The translations under genes and the position numbers were made by a program. From NCBI GenBank assembly GCA_041740315.1, contig JBGSMF010000094.1, positions 14,782 to 78,781 of the forward strand: DNA of 64,000 nt, read 5' to 3'. Shown here in pieces: positions 43,470-51,261 of this stretch. This DNA is from JBGSMF01 sp041740315. GTDB lineage: Bacteria; Chloroflexota; Anaerolineae; Fen-1058. Each line of letters begins with the position of its first letter. Position 1 is the first letter of the stretch. The notes below the pieces were generated by a model that was not told where the DNA came from, made no database searches, and was given only the letters and a program-made list of their open reading frames with translations.

Positions 43470-43931
43470 ATGGAAATCACGCTATTCATCGGGCGGTTGA
43501 TATTAACCGGGGTGCTGTACCTGTTTCTGGCAGCAGTATTCGTTGTGCTGTGGCAAGACTTGCGCAAAGCAGCGCACAACAATGCGCCGCCGGCCCAAGA
43601 CGTTAATAGCCGACTGGTTGTAATAGAGGGCAATGCAGACCTTCCTTCTGGCACAAACCTACCACTACAACCCTGCACAACTATTGGGCGAGGCCCGGCC
43701 AATGCCATCGTCCTGCCCGATACTTTTGCCTCGGCTGAACACGCCATCATTGCGCTGCGAGACGGCCGGTGGTGGCTAGAAGACCGGGACAGCCGAAATG
43801 GAACAACGCTCAATGGCGTGCAGATCGAATCGCCAATCGTGTTGAGCGCCGATGATGTAATTGGCATAGGGCAAGTCAAATTAAGAGTGGCAAGCCTGTC
43901 TTGGCAGCCAGAGCAGAATAAAGGAGAATGA
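43470..43931 (+). CDS. FhaB-like membrane FHA protein
   Basis: A 153-residue protein: an N-terminal membrane helix (LILTGVLYLFLAAVFVVLW) and a C-terminal FHA domain (TIGRGPANAIVLP, SAEHAIIALRDGRWWLED, DSRNGTTLNGVQI). The Ser of the usual SxxH is present as SAEH. It is the membrane partner expected after FhaA. It starts 12 nt downstream of fhaA and ends 1 nt before the SDR start, so the three are one operon. Confidence 0.88.
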   Translation: MEITLFIGRLILTGVLYLFLAAVFVVLWQDLRKAAHNNAPPAQDVNSRLVVIEGNADLPSGTNLPLQPCTTIGRGPANAIVLPDTFASAEHAIIALRDGRWWLEDRDSRNGTTLNGVQIESPIVLSADDVIGIGQVKLRVASLSWQPEQNKGE

Positions 43932-43932
43932 C

Positions 43933-44724
43933 ATGGACCTTGGATTAGCCCATCAAGTCGCTTTGGTCACAGCAGCCAGCCGCGGGCTGGGCGCGGCGGT
44001 TGCGCGTCGCTTTGCCCAAGAGGGCGCGCGTGTGGTCTTGTGCGCCCGCGATGAGGATCGGTTGTCGGCGACTGTGGCTGACATCAAGATGAGCACAGGC
44101 GCAGAGATACTAGGCATTCAGGCCGATGTCACTGCGCCGGATGATACAGACGCGCTGGTCGCCCAGGTCATTGAAACATTCGGGCAAATTGACCATCTAA
44201 TCGTCAATGCTGGCGGGCCACCGGCAGGCGAATTTGCCAGTTTTCAGCCCAAGGACTGGGAAAAGGCCGCCCAGTTGACGCTGATGAGCGCCGTGCGCTT
44301 GTGTTACGCCGTGGTGCCGCATATGAAGCGACAGGGCAGCGGAAGCATTGTCTTCATTACCTCCGTCTCGGTCAAGCAGCCGCTGGACAACCTGATTTTG
44401 TCCAACAGCATCCGCATGGCCATAATCGGCCTGATGAAATCGCTTTCGCAAGAACTGGGGCCAGCCGGCATTCGAGTCAATGCGGTAGCGCCGGGGTGGA
44501 CGCTGACCGAGCGCGTGACCGAACTGCTCTCTGCGCGCGCCAAAGCCTCTGTCACCACGCCAGAGGCTGAAGCCGCCAAGATTGTGGCCGAAACGCCGTT
44601 AGGGCGAATGGGCCAGCCAAAAGAATTCGCCAACGCCACTGTCTTTCTGGCCAGCCCGGCGGCTTCATACATCACAGGGGTCACCTTGCCCATTGATGGT
44701 GGGGCGATTCGAGCTTCGCTCTGA
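43933..44724 (+). CDS. SDR-family protein lacking the YxxxK catalytic pair
   Basis: A 263-residue short-chain dehydrogenase fold: cofactor loop VTAASRGLGAAVARR, Asp-containing QADVTAPDD, VNAGGPP and the Ser strand VFITSVSV. At the place of Tyr-x-x-x-Lys the sequence reads LSNSIRMAI, so Tyr is replaced by Ser and Lys by Arg. NAVAPGW and GVTLPIDGG, as in active members, are retained. I recall a clade of SDRs with LSNxxR at this site. The reaction is unknown. It is co-transcribed with the FHA genes. Confidence 0.82.
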   Translation: MDLGLAHQVALVTAASRGLGAAVARRFAQEGARVVLCARDEDRLSATVADIKMSTGAEILGIQADVTAPDDTDALVAQVIETFGQIDHLIVNAGGPPAGEFASFQPKDWEKAAQLTLMSAVRLCYAVVPHMKRQGSGSIVFITSVSVKQPLDNLILSNSIRMAIIGLMKSLSQELGPAGIRVNAVAPGWTLTERVTELLSARAKASVTTPEAEAAKIVAETPLGRMGQPKEFANATVFLASPAASYITGVTLPIDGGAIRASL

Positions 44725-44725
44725 A

Positions 44726-44781
44726 TTCCAGATTCAAAATTGCAGATTCAAAATTACAAATTCAAAACTTCAGATTTAAAA
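44726..44781 (+). repeat. Eight TTTCAAA-type heptamers upstream of a small membrane-protein gene
   Basis: TTCCAGA, TTCAAAA, TTGCAGA, TTCAAAA, TTACAAA, TTCAAAA, CTTCAGA, TTTAAAA. It starts 2 nt after the SDR stop and ends at the GGGAGG ribosome-binding site of the next gene, so the whole 70-nt intergenic space is repeat. Confidence 0.85.
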
Positions 44782-44794
44782 TTGGGAGGCAATC

Positions 44795-44980
44795 ATGAGC
44801 TATATTTACGCCGGTGCCGTGATTATATTTGGCACGTTGCTAGGCTTGGTCGTTTATCTTTATCGAGAAGGCGCCATTGCCAGCGGCAAGAGCGAGATCA
44901 AGGTCTTGGGCTTGACCATCAAGTTAGGTAATGCGCAAAAGAAACAAGACATGCCAGAGCCGCCCGCTGCAACGCTTTAG
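44795..44980 (+). CDS. Small single-helix membrane protein, unknown
   Basis: A 61-residue protein: a helix IYAGAVIIFGTLLGLVVYLY followed by a charged cytoplasmic tail with EIKVLGLTIKLG. A strong TGGGAGG lies 7 nt before the ATG, which supports a real gene despite its size. It lies in the FHA-SDR operon. No family recognised. Confidence 0.6.
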   Translation: MSYIYAGAVIIFGTLLGLVVYLYREGAIASGKSEIKVLGLTIKLGNAQKKQDMPEPPAATL

Positions 44981-45032
44981 GAGCTAGCCATCATTATATT
45001 CACTTTGCGTCTTTGCAACTCGGCGACCTGGC

Positions 45033-45112
45033 GCACCCTTCGACTGCACACCACGCAGCCTGAGCGGACACTGAGCGGAAGTCGAAGGAGCGTGGTGCTC
45101 CGCTCAGGGTGC
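45033..45112. repeat. Palindromic element with CCTTCGAC/GTCGAAGG arms
   Basis: GCACCCT...AGGGTGC ends, CTTCGAC (45039) against GTCGAAG (45081), and GCACACCACGC against GCGTGGTGC inside. First of three different palindromic elements that fill the 440-nt gap 44981-45420 before mtnP. The remaining parts of the gap show no gene or clear promoter. Confidence 0.65.
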
Positions 45113-45141
45113 TAAAATTGAAATATGACATTGTCAAGTTA

Positions 45142-45206
45142 ACCACAAGTACACAAAGGGACACAAGTTTCCTTTTTCCTTTGCGTGCCTTTGTGCCCTT
45201 TGTGGT
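45142..45206. repeat. Palindromic element rich in CACAAAGG
   Basis: ACCACAAGTACACAAAGGGACACAAG on the left and CCTTTGTGCCCTTTGTGGT on the right form an imperfect inverted repeat. Second element of the 44981-45420 gap. Confidence 0.6.
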
Positions 45207-45253
45207 GAAAAAGGAAATTCCTACGGCCAGAGCCGTCCTATGGATTAACTCAA

Positions 45254-45388
45254 GTTACTCAGCCAGGCTGTTTTCACACAGAGTTACACGGAGAAAACAG
45301 AGATACACAGAGAAATTGGAGAGAAAACTCGATTAGCTCTGTGAAACTCTGTGTCTCCTCTGTGAATCTTTGTGTAACTGAGTAGTAA
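45254..45388. repeat. Palindromic element rich in CACAGAG/CTCTGTG
   Basis: GTTACTCAG at the left, CTGAGTAGTAA at the right. CACAGAGTTACACGGAG and TACACAGAG are mirrored by CTCTGTGAAACTCTGTG and CTCTGTGAATCTTTGTG. Third element before mtnP, ending about 30 nt before its ribosome-binding site. Confidence 0.65.
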
Positions 45389-45420
45389 TCTCGATAAACT
45401 AAGATCAGGAGCAGAAACAC

Positions 45421-46398
45421 ATGGCAAAAAAATCCTTTGAACCCATTTCGCTGGCCGTCATCGGCGGCAGCGGCGTGTACAACATCGAATCGTTGACCGA
45501 TGTGGCCGAGGTAAAAATCAAAACACCGTTTGGCGACCCATCTGACGCCATTCTCATCGGCACACTAGCCAACCAGCGCGTGGCTTTTCTGCCGCGCCAT
45601 GGGCGAGGTCACCGCATCTTGCCCACCGAGGTCAACAGCCGCGCCAATATCTACGCGCTCAAGCTGCTGGGCGCTGAGCGGGTGCTTTCAATCAGCGCGT
45701 GCGGCAGCCTGCGCCAAGATTTCAAGCCGCGCGACATTGTGGTGCCCAGCCAGCTTTACGACCACACCAAGCTGCGCGCAGGCTATACTTTCTTTGGGCG
45801 AGGGCTGGTGGCGCACATTTCGTTTGCGCATCCCTTCTGCCCTGATTTCAGCCGTCACGTGGCCCAGGCCGCCCGGCAGGCCGGCGCCCCCACCGTTCAC
45901 GAAGGCGCTACCTTTATCACTATGGAAGGGCCGCGCTTTTCAACCAAAGCCGAAAGCGCCACCTATCGCAAACTGGGCTTTGACATTATCGGCATGACGG
46001 CCGTGCCAGAAGCTCAACTGGCGCGAGAAGCCGAGCTGTGCTACGCGGTAATGGCCCATGTCACCGATTATGATGTGTGGCACGAAACCGAAGCGGATGT
46101 CAATGTGGCAATGCTGATAGCGAACCTCAGCGCCAACGCTGCGCTGAGCAAAAAAGCCGTCGAATATCTGGCGGCCGATATTGTCGGCGTTGAGCGCACA
46201 TGCGAATGTAAGGATGCCTTGGCTACCGCCATCATCACGCAGCCCGATCAAATTCCCGAAAAGGTCAAGCGAGAGCTGGCCCCCATCATCGGCAAATACT
46301 ATGCCATCCGCAAACCCGCGCCGCCCGCCGCCAGGCCTAAGCGAGGCGCACCCGATGTATCGAGCGGCAAGCGCAAAAAGACGGCGGCGGTCAAATAG
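45421..46398 (+). CDS. mtnP: S-methyl-5'-thioadenosine phosphorylase
   Basis: A 325-residue protein. AVIGGSGVYNIESL (phosphate loop), LPRHGRGHRILPTEVN, ITMEGPRFSTKAES and TDYDVWHE (purine-site Asp) are MTAP signatures. It splits MTA into adenine and methylthioribose-1-phosphate for methionine salvage. A Lys-rich tail of about 35 residues is extra. AGGAG precedes the ATG. The MTA/SAH deaminase at 49211-51184 acts on the same metabolite, so the two could compete or work in sequence. Confidence 0.93.
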   Translation: MAKKSFEPISLAVIGGSGVYNIESLTDVAEVKIKTPFGDPSDAILIGTLANQRVAFLPRHGRGHRILPTEVNSRANIYALKLLGAERVLSISACGSLRQDFKPRDIVVPSQLYDHTKLRAGYTFFGRGLVAHISFAHPFCPDFSRHVAQAARQAGAPTVHEGATFITMEGPRFSTKAESATYRKLGFDIIGMTAVPEAQLAREAELCYAVMAHVTDYDVWHETEADVNVAMLIANLSANAALSKKAVEYLAADIVGVERTCECKDALATAIITQPDQIPEKVKRELAPIIGKYYAIRKPAPPAARPKRGAPDVSSGKRKKTAAVK

Positions 46399-46451
46399 CG
46401 CCAGGCCGATTGATGGTTGGGTCATCAGCACACAAGGCCACCGGCGAAATC

Positions 46452-47777
46452 ATGCAAGCACAAGATCACGAAATCACCCGCCCTGTGCGCGCGCGGCTGG
46501 CGCTCAACACACGTCAAACCGAAAGCAGCTTGCTGATCTTGGCGGGGCTGTTCACAGGTCTGGGGCTGCTCCAGTTGGCCCTGGTCCGATCTGTCAGGCA
46601 AGGGTACGCCAACTGGCTTGAAGTGATTGTGCCGCTGGTGGTGTGGGTGGCCAGCTTTGGCCTGGCGCACTATATCATCAACCGCCGGCTGCGCGCGCGC
46701 GACCCACTCTTGCTGCCCATTGCCGGGCTACTGGCAGGGTGGGGAATCATTGAAATTGCGCGCCTGGCGCCGGCCTTTATGTGGCGTCAGATCATCTGGT
46801 TGCCTGTATCAGTTGCCGCTCTTTTAGTGGTGGCAGCCGCTCCCCAAGATTTGCGCTGGTTGCGCCGCTACAAGTACACTTGGCTGCTTGGCGGGCTGGC
46901 GCTTTTGTTGGCAACCCTCTTTGTGGGCGTCAATCCTTCTGGCCAAGGCGAGCGATTGTGGCTGGGCTTGGGCGGGGTATACTTTCAGCCATCCGAGATT
47001 TTAAAGCTGCTTTTTGTGGCTTTTATGGCGGCGTATCTGGCCGAAAAGCGCCAGCTCCTCATCATTGCAGGCCCCCGCTTGGGCAAATGGCACTTGCCGG
47101 CCTTGCCTTACATGGCTCCATTATTGGTCATGTGGGCGCTGGCGATGGGTTTGCTGGCCTGGCAGCGTGACCTGGGCGCGGCCGTGCTGTTCTTTTTCAC
47201 TTTTCTGGGCATGTTGTATCTGGTGGGGGGGCAATGGGGTTACCTGGCAGCCGGCAGTGTGTTGTTTTTGGCCGGCGCTGGCCTGGGCTATTACCTGATT
47301 GACCGCGTTGCGCTGCGGGTAGATGCATGGTGGAACCCCTGGCCCGAAGCAGCCGGCCGCTCGTATCAAATTGTCCAATCTTTGCTTGCCCTCGCCTCGG
47401 GCGGCATCCTTGGACAAGGGTTGGGGCAAGGCGCGCCTACCGTCATCCCGGTTGTGCACAGTGATTTTGTTTTTTCAGCTATTGGAGAAGAATTTGGCCT
47501 GTTGGGAACGTTGGCCCTTCTTCTATGCATAGCGGTGCTGGTAGCGCGCGGGTTTCGCGCCGCCATACAGGCCCACGCACCCTTTAATCAGTTGCTGGCC
47601 GCCGGCTTGTCGCTGCTGATAGGCCTGCAAGCGTGGATCATCATGGGCGGCAACGCCAAGCTCATTCCCCTCACCGGCGTGACTTTGCCTTTTGTCAGTT
47701 ATGGCGGCAGCTCTCTGCTTAGCAGCTTTATTGCGCTGGGGCTGCTGCTGCATGTCACAGCCAAGCAACAGCCATGA
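46452..47777 (+). CDS. RodA/FtsW/SpoVE-family cell-wall polymerase
   Basis: Start uncertain: ATG 46452 is used here, but ATG 46413 in the same frame is possible; neither has a good ribosome-binding site. About ten to twelve helices. NPSGQGERLWLGLGGVYFQPSE holds the usual W-L-x-x-G-x-x-Q-P-S-E motif, and DLGAAVLFF, VHSDFVFSAIGEEFGL and FVSYGGSSLLSSF are the other SEDS landmarks including the catalytic Asp region. It polymerises glycan strands with a partner transpeptidase, here the degenerate PBP gene that overlaps its stop by 4 nt. Confidence 0.88.
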   Translation: MQAQDHEITRPVRARLALNTRQTESSLLILAGLFTGLGLLQLALVRSVRQGYANWLEVIVPLVVWVASFGLAHYIINRRLRARDPLLLPIAGLLAGWGIIEIARLAPAFMWRQIIWLPVSVAALLVVAAAPQDLRWLRRYKYTWLLGGLALLLATLFVGVNPSGQGERLWLGLGGVYFQPSEILKLLFVAFMAAYLAEKRQLLIIAGPRLGKWHLPALPYMAPLLVMWALAMGLLAWQRDLGAAVLFFFTFLGMLYLVGGQWGYLAAGSVLFLAGAGLGYYLIDRVALRVDAWWNPWPEAAGRSYQIVQSLLALASGGILGQGLGQGAPTVIPVVHSDFVFSAIGEEFGLLGTLALLLCIAVLVARGFRAAIQAHAPFNQLLAAGLSLLIGLQAWIIMGGNAKLIPLTGVTLPFVSYGGSSLLSSFIALGLLLHVTAKQQP

Positions 47778-49117
47778 AACTAGACGACACAAGCTCTCGC
47801 GCAAGAGATCTAGTTGCCATACGCAGGCTGGCGCTGGCAATGTCCATTGCGTTTATCGCGTTGGCGCTTACCCTGGGCTATTGGCAGGTAGGCCGCGCCC
47901 CCCAGCTCGTCCAACGTGATGATAACCCTCGACTGGTCTTGGCCGAGCAAGCCATTTGGCGCGGAACAATTTTTGACCGCAACGGCATTCCACTGGCGAT
48001 CACACTGGCAGAAGACGGGGCGCTGGTGCGGCGCTATCCCGAACCGCTGGCCGAGCCGCTGGTGGGGTATTACAGCCTGCGGCATGGCACCGCCTGGGCC
48101 GAAGCCGCCTTTGATGCGCAATTGCGCGGCAGCGAAGACAAGAGCCAGATAAATGCATGGCAAGATCACCTACTGCACAAGCCGCAAATCGGACGCCCAA
48201 TCACATTAACGCTTGACCTGAGCTGGCAACAGGCAGCCCACGCAGCGCTGGGCAACGCTGCAGGCGTGGCGCTGGTGGCCAATGTGCACAACGGGCAAAT
48301 ACTGGCCATGGTCAGCCAGCCCACTTTTGACCCCAACACGCTCGATGCCGATTGGGACCAGCTCAAAGCCGATCCCTCTGCGCCTTTGCTCAATCGCGTG
48401 ATACAGGGCCAATATCAACCGGGCAGCTTGTTCCAGACCATTGTTTTGGAAGAGGCACTCCGCGCGGGGCGCATCTCGCTTACAGACACCGTGACCGCCC
48501 CAGAGGCTCAAGTCATCGTCAGTGAAACCGTGCTAGGCTGTGCTATTGCTCCAAGCGGGTCAACCTGGGCCGATGTGTATGCAGCCGCCTGCCCGGGACC
48601 TTTTGCAGAGCTGGCTCAAAAAACTAGCCTGGCGGTATTGTGGGAAAGCAGTCGGCGTTGGCAATTGGATAAAGCTGTGGAAATTGGTCTACCGAACGCA
48701 GAAACAGGCCAGCCGCTTATGCTAATACCAGAATCAACCAACCGCGAGCTTGCGCTGGGCCAGGGCGCACTCACAATCACACCGCTGCATGCTCTCAAGT
48801 TATTGTTGACAGTGGCCAATGATGGCAAAAATATCCCGATTTCAATCGTGGACAACGGCACAAACCTGACCCCCCCCAGCTACACCATCCGCGCCGAAGA
48901 GGCCAATGTTTTGCGAGGCGCTTGGGGGCAAATGTGTGGACAAAATGGATTAGCCGGTCTGGCCGTCAGCGGGTCTCAACAACAGGCATGGTATTTGGGA
49001 ATAGCCCCCCATGAAAACCCAAGTTACGCCCTGGTGATTTTGATAGAAAATGCCCAAGACGCACTAGAGGCGCAAAATGCAGCCTGCCAATTGATGATCA
49101 CTCACTCTGGACAATGA
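47774..49117 (+). CDS. Degenerate penicillin-binding protein (PbpA/FtsI-like), catalytic motifs lost
   Basis: A 447-residue protein with an N-terminal membrane helix and the dimerisation stretch AIWRGTIFDRNGIPLA, typical of class B PBPs. The transpeptidase fold is recognisable (VHNGQILAMVSQPTFDPN, ELALGQGALTITPLHAL, WYLGIAP). The three active motifs are gone: SxxK reads SLFQ (in YQPGSLFQ), SxN reads ACP and KTG reads VSG. The reading frame is intact, so it is probably a non-catalytic partner of the SEDS protein rather than a pseudogene. ATGA overlap with rodA. Confidence 0.8.
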   Translation: MKLDDTSSRARDLVAIRRLALAMSIAFIALALTLGYWQVGRAPQLVQRDDNPRLVLAEQAIWRGTIFDRNGIPLAITLAEDGALVRRYPEPLAEPLVGYYSLRHGTAWAEAAFDAQLRGSEDKSQINAWQDHLLHKPQIGRPITLTLDLSWQQAAHAALGNAAGVALVANVHNGQILAMVSQPTFDPNTLDADWDQLKADPSAPLLNRVIQGQYQPGSLFQTIVLEEALRAGRISLTDTVTAPEAQVIVSETVLGCAIAPSGSTWADVYAAACPGPFAELAQKTSLAVLWESSRRWQLDKAVEIGLPNAETGQPLMLIPESTNRELALGQGALTITPLHALKLLLTVANDGKNIPISIVDNGTNLTPPSYTIRAEEANVLRGAWGQMCGQNGLAGLAVSGSQQQAWYLGIAPHENPSYALVILIENAQDALEAQNAACQLMITHSGQ

Positions 49118-49210
49118 TCACAAACTGCGCAGCAGAAATTCGCATAGCATATTGAACTTTGCGCAGCATCACATCCTCACCCAGTTCAATCTTTGTGGCT
49201 ACGCGAATAA

Positions 49211-51184
49211 TTACCCCGCAAGCTCGATATACTCTTGACGCATCAATTGGCGTTCTTTGGCGCCGAACAATCCCAACAGTTCGGCCAGCATTTGAGCTTT
49301 TAGCTCTGCATCGCGCTGCGACCAGGTGCGACATTTGATTTCAAGATACCACTTGCTCACACTTGGCGGCTGGGTAATTTTGTCAATGTTGACGGCAAAG
49401 TCAATGTCGTTGTAATCAATGTGATAGCGCCGGCGCTCTTTGTGAACCACCACTTCGCTGATCGGTTTAAAGTATTCTCGGTAAAAACGCAACGATTGGG
49501 TAGCATGCGCTGTAAAGCGTGAGCGGGACAAAACGACGGAATGAGCATACTCGCGCTCGTGGGCCGGGCCGGTTAACGTAAGGCTATAACGCACTTCTAG
49601 CACAGCGCCAGCATTGCCCAAAATTTCATCCTCACGGTAACGAATCCGCCCCTGAGCGTTATCGTTGAAGAGAAAGTAGGTATCGTATTGGCGACGGATG
49701 GAAGAACGAGAAATATGCACCGCCGGCGAATCTAATGCGGCCAGGACAGGCTGAGGATCATCCAGAGCAACCTTGACCTGAACTTCGAACGTTTCTTGCT
49801 GTTCCAGCCCCCCTATGCCCACCAACTTGTCCAACACATTCCCTTCGCGAGTGATAAGGAACGCGTCAATTTTTTGGGCCACCGCCTGCGCCTGCGCAAG
49901 CACAGCCGGCTCGTCAATTGTCAGCAGGCGACGGTCATGCATCACACACTGCCCATCAATCCAAACATGCCGGACATCTGCGCTTTTGGCGGCGTAAACG
50001 AGTTGAGCATAGATGGCGTCTGGATCACGCGAAAACTTGGGCACAATGTGCAGCCCCTGCAAATCTACCACGGCTATATCGGCGCGCTTGCCGGCCTCTA
50101 GTGAACCCGTAATATCCCCCAAGTGCAAGGCGCGCGCTCCCATGCTTGTTGCCATCGCAAAAGCCTGCCAGGCCGGCACCGCCAGGGGATCGCCCGTGTT
50201 GCCCTTGGCCAGCAAGGCCGTCAGGCGTATTTCTTCAAACATATCCAGGTCGTTATTGCTGGCCGTGCCATCGGTGCCAATCCCCACATTAATGTTCTGC
50301 GCCAGCAAGGCCTGCACCGGCGCAACGCCGCTGGCCAGCTTGAGATTGCTGGTTGGATTGTGGGCCACCCCTGCCCCGGCCTGGCACAAATCGCGAATCT
50401 CTCCGGCATCAACATGAACACAGTGCGCAGCAATCACTTTGGCGCGCAACAAGCCCTGTTTTTTCACCCAGGCAATGGGTGGCGTGCCATGGGTAGCGCG
50501 GCTCTCTTCAACTTCAAGCTTCGTTTCAGACAGATGAATCTTGAGCGGCACATCGAATTCTAACGCCAGCTCGGTAGTCGCTCTGAGAATCTCTGGGGTG
50601 CATGTATAAGGGGCATGCGGCGCAACGGCGGGCACAATCAACTGATGTCCGCGCCATTTTTCTATAAAGCGGCGGCTGTATTCCAGGCTATCTTCATACG
50701 TGGCGGCATCGGGCGTGGGGAACTTGAGCACCGTTTCAGCGCAGACCGCGCGCATACCGGCATCGGCAGTCGCCTGGGCCACCGCATCTTCAAAGTAATA
50801 CATATCGGCAAAGCAAGTCACGCCGCTGCGGATCATTTCAGCGCAGGCCAGCAATGTGCCACAGCGAACAAAATCGGGCGTGACAAATTCGCGCTCGACG
50901 GGCATCATGTAACCATGCAGCCACACATCCAAGCGTAGGTCATCTGCCAAGCCTCGCAGCATGGTCATGGGAACGTGGGCATGAGCATTAACCAGGCCCG
51001 GGATGATGGCGCAGCCCTGGCAGTCAACCAGCTTATCCGCATCATATTCAGCCAAGACAGACGCGGCCGAGCCAACCGCGATCAAGGCCCCTTTAGAAAA
51101 AGCCAGCGCGCCATCTTGGATGACCTGGCGACTGGAATTCATGGTGACGACAATGCCATGAGCAAGAATGGTATCTACATGCAT
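49211..51184 (-). CDS. MTA/SAH deaminase fused to a CYTH-like domain
   Basis: Residues 1-435 form an amidohydrolase of the MtaD type: NAHAHVPMTMLRG (HxH), KIHLSETKLEV, AAHCVHVD and IGTDGTASNNDLD with the metal-binding His and Asp. From about residue 450 a second domain of about 200 residues begins FEVQVKV and has GRIRYREDEI, VVHKERRRYHIDY and KWYLEIKCRTW, alternating basic and acidic residues that suggest a CYTH triphosphate tunnel. ATG 51184 is chosen with GGAG upstream. The deaminase converts MTA or SAH to the inosine form. The added domain might bind a polyphosphate-type ligand. Confidence 0.78.
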   Translation of the reverse strand: MHVDTILAHGIVVTMNSSRQVIQDGALAFSKGALIAVGSAASVLAEYDADKLVDCQGCAIIPGLVNAHAHVPMTMLRGLADDLRLDVWLHGYMMPVEREFVTPDFVRCGTLLACAEMIRSGVTCFADMYYFEDAVAQATADAGMRAVCAETVLKFPTPDAATYEDSLEYSRRFIEKWRGHQLIVPAVAPHAPYTCTPEILRATTELALEFDVPLKIHLSETKLEVEESRATHGTPPIAWVKKQGLLRAKVIAAHCVHVDAGEIRDLCQAGAGVAHNPTSNLKLASGVAPVQALLAQNINVGIGTDGTASNNDLDMFEEIRLTALLAKGNTGDPLAVPAWQAFAMATSMGARALHLGDITGSLEAGKRADIAVVDLQGLHIVPKFSRDPDAIYAQLVYAAKSADVRHVWIDGQCVMHDRRLLTIDEPAVLAQAQAVAQKIDAFLITREGNVLDKLVGIGGLEQQETFEVQVKVALDDPQPVLAALDSPAVHISRSSIRRQYDTYFLFNDNAQGRIRYREDEILGNAGAVLEVRYSLTLTGPAHEREYAHSVVLSRSRFTAHATQSLRFYREYFKPISEVVVHKERRRYHIDYNDIDFAVNIDKITQPPSVSKWYLEIKCRTWSQRDAELKAQMLAELLGLFGAKERQLMRQEYIELAG

Positions 51185-51208
51185 GATGATCATCTCCAAT
51201 TTGGGACT

Positions 51209-51258
51209 AGCCTATTTTTGCACTCCCGCACATAGGGGCGCACGAACTGCGAAATCTT
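51209..51258. repeat. Degenerate relative of the 27798-27890 hairpin element
   Basis: AGCCTATTTTTG, CCCGCACATAGGGGCGCACGAACTGCGAAATCTTGGC aligns with the flanks and hairpin of the element at 27798-27890, but the stem no longer pairs well. It lies in the gap between the deaminase start and the SpoIIE stop. Confidence 0.45.
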
Positions 51259-51261
51259 GGC

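Noticed and set aside
47774..49117. PBP gene as a pseudogene
   Set aside because: The frame is intact over 447 codons, overlaps rodA by ATGA, and keeps fold motifs. A non-catalytic role fits better.
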